DNA of 35,482 nucleotides from positions 1 through 35,482 of the forward strand of contig JAEWAD010000346.1 of the NCBI GenBank assembly GCA_023391905.1, in the 5' to 3' direction. The notes beneath the pieces are model-generated. The model made no database searches and was not told the origin of the DNA. It worked only from the letters and a program-made list of their open reading frames with translations. The translations under genes and the position numbers were made by a program. Numbering within the stretch: position 1 is the stretch's first letter; each line of letters opens with the position of its first letter. Shown piece after piece: positions 30,970 to 35,482 of this stretch. Source of the stretch: Pseudomonadota bacterium. Lineage in GTDB: Bacteria > Pseudomonadota > Alphaproteobacteria > Rhizobiales > Kaistiaceae.

Positions 30970-32189
30970 TGCCAGCACCACCAATGGATGAAGAAACGCT
31001 CCTCCGAGCGGTCGCACTCAGACGTGAGCATGAAACGACGGCAGACGCTGCTAGGGCGGCCGGCGTTCCGAGGACCACCTTCCGGCACTGGTTGGAGAGG
31101 GCGGCCGAGCGAGGTCTGTCCGGCTACGACCCGGTCATGCCCGGTTTCGCCGTCAAGACGGTCTCTAGCCGATCGGCCGATGGCGCTTGGGTCAAGCAGG
31201 TCAAGGCGCCTGGCCCTGAGTTTGAGGTGCCGTCCGGCCACGTCGTGAAGGGCGTCTCGGCGCTAGTGGACGGCGACGGCCGCACGCTGCAGCGATGGGT
31301 GAAGACCCGCGAGGAATCCGTCAGCGAGGGCCTGGTCGACGCACTAAAGTCCGTCTTCGATGGGTACGAGGGCAGGGCGCCGCTGGCTCCTGCGCCAGAG
31401 CGGACAGACGCCGACCTCCTGAGTGTCTACCCCATCGCCGACCATCACCTCGGGCTGATGTCATGGGCGCGCGAGACTGGCGAGAACTACGACCTGGGCA
31501 TCGGCGCGGATCGGCTCCGGGCGTGCATGGCGCGCGTCGTGGCGCAGTCCCCGCCGAGCCGGCAGGCGATCATTCTCAACCTCGGCGACTATTACCACGC
31601 CGACGACAGCCGGAACGTGACGCCGCGGTCTGGGCATATCCTCGACGTCGATGGCCGCTACTTCAAGGTGCTCTCAACGGGCGTCCAGCTCATGATGGAC
31701 TGCATCGACCTGGCGTTGCAGAAGCACGAGACGGTGCTGGTGCGGAACCTGCCGGGGAACCATGACCCGCACGCCAGCGTGGCGCTGACGGTGGCCCTCG
31801 GCGCGTTCTACGCTCGAGAGCCCCGCGTCACGATCGACATGGATCCGTCCGAGTTCTTCTACCACCGGTTCGGCTCCACGCTCATCGGCGCGCACCATGG
31901 CCACAAGGCGAAGGCCGAGGAACTGGTCATGAGCATGGCGACCCGTCGTCGCGAGGACTGGGGCGCCACGCGCTTCCATGTCCACTACAGCGGCCATATC
32001 CACCACTTCACTGGCAAGGAGGTGGCCGGCGTCCGCTGCGAGAGCTTCCAGACCCTCGCGGCGAAGGACGCGCACAGCCACTCGAATTCGTATGACAGCG
32101 GCCAGTCGTTGCAGTCGATCACCCATCACAGGACGGACGGCGAGGCGGGGCGTCACCGCGTCAACCTCGCTCCGGCGTTAGCAGCATGA
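30969..32189 (+). CDS. HTH-metallophosphoesterase fusion protein
   Basis: This 406-aa protein starts in TGATG at 30969. Residues 22-44 are a helix-turn-helix (TTADAARAAGVPRTTFRHWL) of the transposase/terminase type. The rest is a calcineurin-like phosphoesterase with all metal motifs: DHHLG at 158-162, NLGDYYH at 204-210, NLPGNHD at 260-266, AHHGH at 308-312 and HYSGHIHH at 339-346. It probably cleaves phosphodiesters in DNA or a nucleotide, targeted by the HTH. I recall similar phage proteins annotated only as phosphoesterase. The substrate is unknown. It overlaps the next gene by 4 bp. Confidence 0.8.
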   Translation: MPAPPMDEETLLRAVALRREHETTADAARAAGVPRTTFRHWLERAAERGLSGYDPVMPGFAVKTVSSRSADGAWVKQVKAPGPEFEVPSGHVVKGVSALVDGDGRTLQRWVKTREESVSEGLVDALKSVFDGYEGRAPLAPAPERTDADLLSVYPIADHHLGLMSWARETGENYDLGIGADRLRACMARVVAQSPPSRQAIILNLGDYYHADDSRNVTPRSGHILDVDGRYFKVLSTGVQLMMDCIDLALQKHETVLVRNLPGNHDPHASVALTVALGAFYAREPRVTIDMDPSEFFYHRFGSTLIGAHHGHKAKAEELVMSMATRRREDWGATRFHVHYSGHIHHFTGKEVAGVRCESFQTLAAKDAHSHSNSYDSGQSLQSITHHRTDGEAGRHRVNLAPALAA

Positions 32190-32422
32190 AAGCTCGCATC
32201 GAATTCCGCCGCGGCGTCGCGATCCTCCACTCTGACGGCCCATGGCAAGAGCTGACAGAGTACGAATTCCTCGACCTGTTCGCGGGGTTCTGCGACGTGA
32301 AGAAGGCCTTCATCATGTGGCAGAAGTTCCCGCCGGCAACGGATCTCTCCGAGGTTGAGTTCCCCGACGAGGAGCAGCCGACAGGCCCATATGGCGAAGC
32401 GGATGACGCCGCGCTAGATTAA
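32186..32422 (+). CDS. hypothetical small acidic phage protein
   Basis: This 78-aa protein overlaps the phosphoesterase stop by 4 bp (ATGA). The first 50 residues contain a beta hairpin (IEFRRGVAILHSDGPWQELT) and a helix (EYEFLDLFAGFCDVKKAFIM). The tail is acidic (FPDEEQ ... EADDAALD). Not recognised. It is probably co-translated with the phosphoesterase and may be a partner. Confidence 0.6.
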   Translation: MKARIEFRRGVAILHSDGPWQELTEYEFLDLFAGFCDVKKAFIMWQKFPPATDLSEVEFPDEEQPTGPYGEADDAALD

Positions 32423-32438
32423 GGTGTAGGAGAAAGTC

Positions 32439-32951
32439 ATGGCACCTCGCATTGAAGCCGTTTCACAATGGGCCTCTGCCTTTGGCGTGCCGGTTCTGCT
32501 CGCCCTCGCGGCGGTTGCCGTCCCCTACATGATCTCCGACGCCAGTTGGTCTGGCCGCATGGAAGAGAAGGTTACGGGCATCCAGACCGAAGCCGCTCGG
32601 GTGGAGAAGGATCTGAACTCTAAGATCGACACGGTCAACAAGGACCTCAGTGCAAAGATCGACGCGATGGATCAGCGGATCCAGTCCCGATTCGACGCGA
32701 TCGACAAAACGCTGCAGTTGATCTCCGGCCGGGTTCGGGAGACCGAAACAGACCCTTTCGCCCTCATCGCCAAGGCGGGCTATGAGGTTGGCCGAGATGT
32801 GGTCGCCGGCACTGTCGATGGAACCTTGGTCCTATTCCCGAAGACCGAGGCAGTGAAGGCCACGCTTTCCAACGCTGGGTTTGAAAAGACCCAGGTTACG
32901 CCCTTCCTGGAAGGCTTCACGATGAAGGCCGCCGATCCTCCCGCCCAATAG
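32439..32951 (+). CDS. membrane-anchored coiled-coil protein
   Basis: ATG 32439 follows AGGAG (170 aa). Residues 13-33 (FGVPVLLALAAVAVPYMI) are a membrane span near the N-terminus. Residues 45-95 form a strong coiled coil with repeated LNSKIDTVNKDLSAKIDAMD units. The C-terminal third is globular (IAKAGYEVGRDVVAGTVDGT). It is the last rightward gene before the prophage end. Topology resembles the 30263 product and tail-membrane or entry-exclusion proteins, but the function is unknown. Confidence 0.6.
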   Translation: MAPRIEAVSQWASAFGVPVLLALAAVAVPYMISDASWSGRMEEKVTGIQTEAARVEKDLNSKIDTVNKDLSAKIDAMDQRIQSRFDAIDKTLQLISGRVRETETDPFALIAKAGYEVGRDVVAGTVDGTLVLFPKTEAVKATLSNAGFEKTQVTPFLEGFTMKAADPPAQ

Positions 32952-33029
32952 CAGGGATTCACACGCGAATCGGCATGGGGTAGAATCGAGGGTGACGCGT
33001 GACACGGTGAAATTCTGCCTGCCGTAGAG

Positions 33030-33053
33030 CGATATCGGAATCACGATATCGGA
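33030..33053. repeat. twin CGATATCGGA repeats, candidate regulator site
   Basis: CGATATCGGA occurs at 33030-33039 and 33044-33053, a 10-bp direct repeat with a 14-bp period. Each copy contains the palindrome CGATATCG. Two identical palindromes this close suggest a protein-binding site, perhaps for a regulator of genes at the prophage end or for excision. No gene start is near. Confidence 0.4.
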
Positions 33054-33060
33054 TCGCATT

Positions 33061-33119
33061 GCGGGGTTCGCTGGCAGGCCCCGCCGCGTCGATCCTATCG
33101 CTCACACTCCGGTGTGAGC
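33061..33119. other. two adjacent hairpins in the non-coding end region
   Basis: GCGGGG (33061-33066) pairs with CCCCGC (33079-33084), and GCTCACAC (33100-33107) pairs perfectly with GTGTGAGC (33112-33119) around a 4-nt loop. Together with the neighbouring terminator they suggest a structured RNA from this stretch. The second hairpin could also be a protein-binding palindrome. Confidence 0.45.
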
Positions 33120-33147
33120 CTGTTGCTGGTTCGGGTTGGCACTAACA

Positions 33148-33213
33148 CGGCCCCGAGAAACGCTAGCAACCTTAAGCGGCTCCGAGCTCTCACCCTCGGG
33201 GCCGTTTCTTTCT
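33148..33213 (+). terminator. strong long-loop terminator at the prophage end
   Basis: A perfect 10-bp stem CGGCCCCGAG (33148-33157) with CTCGGGGCCG (33195-33204) encloses 37 nt and is followed by TTTCTTTCT. GTTGCT at 33122-33127 can pair with AGCAAC at 33165-33170, inside the loop, so a second, exclusive fold exists. That is the geometry of an attenuator or of a small RNA ending here. It would stop late transcripts before the attachment site. Confidence 0.65.
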
Positions 33214-33244
33214 CCAGAAATTTCCGAGCTCATTTCTTTCTGGC

Positions 33245-33346
33245 TCACCACCACCCCATCCAATGCCCGCCATACGCAACGGCCACGCCTATCGCGAGAG
33301 CGAGGCCCTTGATGATGGTGCGGATCTCGGCGGGGCGGAGGTACAT
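33245..33346 (-). CDS. possible 33-aa membrane peptide
   Basis: On the minus strand an ATG at 33346 has GGAG 9 nt upstream and encodes MYLRPAEIRTIIKGLALAIG followed by VAVAYGGHWMGWW. It has a short polar start, one hydrophobic segment and a Trp-rich end. It resembles phage membrane microproteins or type I toxin peptides. The region is otherwise non-coding. The evidence is composition and a fair ribosome site, so it could still be chance. Confidence 0.4.
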   Translation of the reverse strand: MYLRPAEIRTIIKGLALAIGVAVAYGGHWMGWW

Positions 33347-33380
33347 GGGTGGCGGGCTCCAGACTAACGTATTGCCCTTT

Positions 33381-33459
33381 GGTTCAATGAACCTGCGAAC
33401 CGTGAACGTAGCGTGAAACTAGGGCTTGTGAAGCCGCAAACGGCTTAGGCCAAGCCGCA
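33381..33459. repeat. repeat-rich segment next to attR, candidate integrase/excisionase arm sites
   Basis: Within 80 bp lie a perfect palindrome GGTTCA-A-TGAACC (33381-33393), two CGTGAA direct repeats with an 11-bp period (33401 and 33412) and two AAGCCGCA direct repeats (33431-33438 and 33452-33459). An inverted CGGCTT (33441-33446) lies between the last two. They sit 26-105 bp left of the tRNA fragment, inside the phage, where the P' arm of an attachment site is found. Binding is inferred. Confidence 0.45.
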
Positions 33460-33485
33460 GAAATCCGTCATTTCCGGCGACGCTC

Positions 33486-33535
33486 CTACGTTGACATCGT
33501 AGGGGTCACAGGTTCAATCCCTGTCACGCCCACCA
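33486..33535 (+). other. attR: 3' fragment of tRNA-Val(GAC) incl. CCA, right end of prophage
   Basis: The 50 nt contain an anticodon arm CTACG-TTGACAT-CGTAG (anticodon GAC, 33494-33496 by loop count), a GGGTC variable loop, the T arm ACAGG-TTCAATC-CCTGT, the 3' acceptor strand CACGCCC, discriminator A and CCA. No D arm and no GGGCGTG 5' strand lie upstream. Phages that integrate in tRNA genes leave such a fragment at one end and rebuild the full tRNA at the other. The intact tRNA-Val should be at the left end, outside this window. Confidence 0.85.
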
Positions 33536-33647
33536 TCCTTCTTCCTCCACCCTGAAGACATTGCCAAATCGATTGCGTGGCGCAGCTGCCGCGAAAAGTC
33601 GCCTAGAGTGCTGATCGCAGGCGATGATGTCGTTCGGGGCAGGGTGA

Positions 33648-33670
33648 CCCGCCGGACAGGGCCCGGCGGG
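33648..33670 (-). terminator. hairpin downstream of the RiPP-like ORF
   Basis: CCCGCCGG (33648-33655) pairs with CCGGCGGG (33663-33670) around a 7-nt loop, starting 8 nt past the stop of the leftward 29-codon gene. There is no T-run, so it may act as a 3' stability or weak termination hairpin of a short leftward transcript. Confidence 0.4.
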
Positions 33671-33677
33671 GCTGAGC

Positions 33678-33767
33678 TTAGATCGGGTTGCTGAGAATCG
33701 ACCCGGCGGCGATCGCCTGAAGCTGCGAGGCCTTCAGGATCGACGCCTTTTCGTAAGTCTTCTTCAT
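33678..33767 (-). CDS. 29-aa RiPP-precursor-like peptide
   Basis: A strong GGAGGG stands 6 nt before the ATG at 33767. The peptide is MKKTYEKASILKASQLQAIA then AGSILSNPI. The start MKKTYEKxxLxKxxxLxxI matches what I recall of the small alphaproteobacterial proteins annotated as putative RiPP precursors (many begin KKTYEKPxLxKRxxLxxVTA), with a leader-like part and a short tail. No modification enzyme is in view. It lies in host DNA, 143 bp past attR, and is followed by a hairpin. It is too short to be found by usual gene callers. Confidence 0.55.
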   Translation of the reverse strand: MKKTYEKASILKASQLQAIAAGSILSNPI

Positions 33768-33991
33768 TTGTAGCCCTCCATAATTTCATACGCCCATAGC
33801 TTGCTTGTTTCGGCGGTTGCAGTCGATTGCAGGCCGGCAACACTTGCTTCGAAATTTGAAGCACCTCGTCGCGGAAGTTGCGGTGGGGCTGGCCGGGATG
33901 CGCGAGAGGTCGCGCCCGGCGACCGCGCGGGAGGGCCGACCGTGCGAACCGGCCCGCCTTGGGGCGCGAACCGGCGATTGCTCCACCCGTG
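33768..33991. other. intergenic region, probable promoter of the RiPP-like gene
   Basis: No convincing gene is seen in this stretch between the RiPP-like ORF and the leftward membrane-protein gene. It is lighter in GC near 33780-33870 and contains an inverted repeat TGCTTC (33845-33850) / GAAGCA (33858-33863), which may be an operator. A leftward promoter is expected here, but no -35/-10 pair is clear. Confidence 0.35.
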
Positions 33992-34804
33992 TCAGGGCCC
34001 GCTCGTCAGCGGCGGCACCGTCACGCCGCCCTCGAAGCCGCGCGCCGTCCAGTCATAGACCGCCGTATCCGTCCGGAAATTGCCGGCACGCGAGGTGGAC
34101 AGATCAAGGATATCGACGATCACGGCCGTCCACATCACCGACAGCAGCCCGATCAGGACGCGCGCCGGCCTCTGCTTGAGCCCGAGCTGATAGCCGAGGC
34201 ACGCCATGCTGAGCAGGGTCATCAGGAGCAGAAGCCAGACGATTTGTGGCGGAAGGCGCATCTGGAAGGCGAAGCGCTCGATCGTCGCGGCATCGAAGAC
34301 GTCGTTGAGGGACGTCATCAGCGCGGCCGAGATCGGCCCTGGCTGCTCCCGCACCAGGCCGGACAGCTGTCCCCAGATCTCGGACTGCATCGCATTGGTG
34401 CGATCGTTGACCTCGGACAACGTGCCGGAGCCCTGTTCGGCGAGGATGAAGGACCGGCGTAGTCCGGTGTAATCCTCGAGCAGGCGGGCGATCTCGTCGC
34501 CACGGGGCGTGCCGATCGCCTTTGCCCTGAGCCAGGCCGTGCCGATGGCGTTCGCTTCGGTCAGCGTGCCCTGCCGCCGCTCGGAATAGCGTGTGTTGGC
34601 GAAGGTGAGCGTCAGCGCCAGAATGAAGGCGAGCAGCCCGAGCATGCCGCCGACGACGATGCCGACCGTTTCCGCATGCCCGTCGACGCGCTGTCGTCGG
34701 AGGCCGAGGCGAAAGCCGATCTCATGCGACAGGAACTGGGCGGCGACCAGAACCGCCCCCAGAAGGAAGACGCTGACGGCGGCGATCGAGATCAGGAATT
34801 CCAT
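33992..34804 (-). CDS. DUF4239-like membrane protein (host)
   Basis: The start at 34804 (270 aa) is preferred over ATG 34816, which is too close to its AGG. Four membrane spans are visible: about 2-23, 45-66, 185-205 and 213-233 of this form. Between the second and third lies a soluble helical domain with NTRYSERRQGTLTEANAIGT, TGLRRSFILAEQG and RTNAMQSEIWGQL, the layout and phrasing of the bestrophin-like DUF4239 family (PF14023). Its biochemical role is unknown. It is a chromosomal gene next to the phage insertion. Confidence 0.7.
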   Translation of the reverse strand: MEFLISIAAVSVFLLGAVLVAAQFLSHEIGFRLGLRRQRVDGHAETVGIVVGGMLGLLAFILALTLTFANTRYSERRQGTLTEANAIGTAWLRAKAIGTPRGDEIARLLEDYTGLRRSFILAEQGSGTLSEVNDRTNAMQSEIWGQLSGLVREQPGPISAALMTSLNDVFDAATIERFAFQMRLPPQIVWLLLLMTLLSMACLGYQLGLKQRPARVLIGLLSVMWTAVIVDILDLSTSRAGNFRTDTAVYDWTARGFEGGVTVPPLTSGP

Positions 34805-34911
34805 GGTGCAGGTCATCCTCGTGCTGATCGGGTCTGGAACTCGCTGTCCGGCGCTCTTTCAGCCGGCTCGGCGAGGGCGGAGGCAGGTTCGGGGCCGGGG
34901 GAGGCCCCGCT

Positions 34912-35482
34912 TCAGCTCGGGCTCCAGCGGTCCCGCCAGGCGGGCAGCGTGCCCGGCTGGGGAAGGGCGGTTGCCTCATAGACGGCGCGGGCGCAGGCGC
35001 GGGCGAGCGTGCGCACCACGGCGTCGCCGATCAGCGCCAGGTCGAACACCGGGTCGGCGAGCGGCTTGCGACCCGTGGCGGCGGCGAAGATCGTGTCGCC
35101 GTCGAGCGGCGTGTGCACCGGCCAGATGGCGTGGGCGTAGCCGTCATGCGCCATCACCGCGAGGCGCTTGCACTGCGCCTTGGTCAGCACGGCATCGGTC
35201 GCGACGACGGCGATGGTCGTGTTGGCGCCGGGCGGCAGGCCCTTCAGCGGCGGCCGCTCGGGAAGCGCGGGCAGGGGATGCGGCAGCCCGCGCCCGCCGA
35301 ACTCTTCCGCCTGCTCGAACGGGGCCGCCCAGAAATGCCCACGGTCGCCGAGATGGGTGCTGCCGCAGGCGTTGACGGCGACGAGCGCGCGGACGGTGTG
35401 GCCGGAGGCGGCGACCATCGAGGCCGAGCCGAGCCCGCCCTTCAGGTCGACGGTGGTGGCGCCGGTGCCGGCACCGGCGGTG
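34912..35482 (-). CDS. P1 (S58) family peptidase, partial, runs off the right edge
   Basis: The minus-strand frame remains open to the window end, so only the C-terminal 190 or so residues are present. Motifs of the DmpA/NylC-like P1 family (PF03576) are seen: TVDLKGGLGSASMVAASGHT, then RALVAVNACGS before a GHFWAAPFEQ, TTIAVVATDAVLTKAQCKRL and AHDGYAHAIWPVHTPLDGDT, with a final helix. These enzymes cleave N-terminal D- or beta-amino acids and self-process. The internal cleavage site of the precursor cannot be assigned with certainty here. Confidence 0.8.
   Translation of the reverse strand, partial: TAGAGTGATTVDLKGGLGSASMVAASGHTVRALVAVNACGSTHLGDRGHFWAAPFEQAEEFGGRGLPHPLPALPERPPLKGLPPGANTTIAVVATDAVLTKAQCKRLAVMAHDGYAHAIWPVHTPLDGDTIFAAATGRKPLADPVFDLALIGDAVVRTLARACARAVYEATALPQPGTLPAWRDRWSPS

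Noticed and set aside
33114..33416. 100-codon rightward open frame at the prophage end
   Set aside because: It runs through a terminator and hairpins, lacks a ribosome site and has no protein-like pattern.
33421..33535. A complete tRNA-Val gene
   Set aside because: The anticodon and T arms are perfect, but no D arm and no 5' acceptor strand GGGCGTG lie at the right distance upstream, so only the 3' part is present.
33878..34462. 194-codon rightward open frame in host DNA
   Set aside because: It is antisense to the DUF4239-like membrane protein and is Arg/His/Gly-rich, as shadows are.

Overview
The window is the right-hand part of a temperate, P22-like (short-tailed podovirus type) prophage, followed by about 1.9 kb of bacterial chromosome. 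The DNA is GC-rich. The tRNA-Val remnant, the codon use and the style of the small phage proteins suggest an alphaproteobacterium, probably of the Rhizobiales/Hyphomicrobiales. That placement is an inference: no host marker gene is complete here. The integrase, the repressor and the left attachment site would lie left of position 1.

Layout. (1) 1-252 is a possible control region with a 23-bp imperfect palindrome and perhaps the start of a leftward gene. (2) 253-9221 is a tightly packed rightward early operon: two small putative DNA-binding proteins, a RuvC-like resolvase, a RecB/Cas4-type PD-(D/E)XK nuclease, a protein with an SSB-like acidic tail, a VapE-type primase-helicase, an array of GGTAACC repeats that looks like a replication origin, a protein ending in DEIPF, a dCTP deaminase/dUTPase-like protein and several small unknowns, closed by a hairpin terminator at 9251. 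(3) 9291-21177 is the packaging and head module in P22 order: TerS, TerL, portal, scaffold, coat, gp4-position adaptor, gp10-like plug, then three ejection-type proteins. (4) 21121-21834 is an island of three small genes, two of them leftward. It sits between the last ejection gene and the tail genes, the place P22 uses for sieA/immI. (5) 21961-28344 is an elaborate adsorption module: a tail-collar protein, two fibres with related N-termini, a glycine-rich putative adhesin and accessory proteins. (6) 28382-29591 is the lysis cassette: possible holin-gene remnant, GH108-type endolysin with a membrane anchor, i-spanin and o-spanin. A leftward HNH endonuclease gene (29588-30190) follows and separates the cassette from further rightward genes (30263-32951), including an HTH-metallophosphoesterase. 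(7) 32952-33485 is mostly non-coding and full of hairpins and repeats. It ends at attR, a 50-nt 3' fragment of tRNA-Val(GAC) at 33486-33535.

Host DNA after 33535 carries, leftward, a tiny RiPP-precursor-like gene (33678-33767), a DUF4239-like membrane protein and the partial gene of a P1 (S58) family peptidase.

The most notable observations are the GGTAACC origin-like array overlapping the primase gene, the protein ending in an SSB-type DEIPF tip, the small-gene island syntenic with P22 sieA/immI, the apparent truncation of a holin gene, the HNH gene sharing its stop with the o-spanin, the attR with its flanking repeats, and the orphan RiPP-like ORF beside the insertion site. All family assignments are by recognition of motifs and gene order; no database search was possible.
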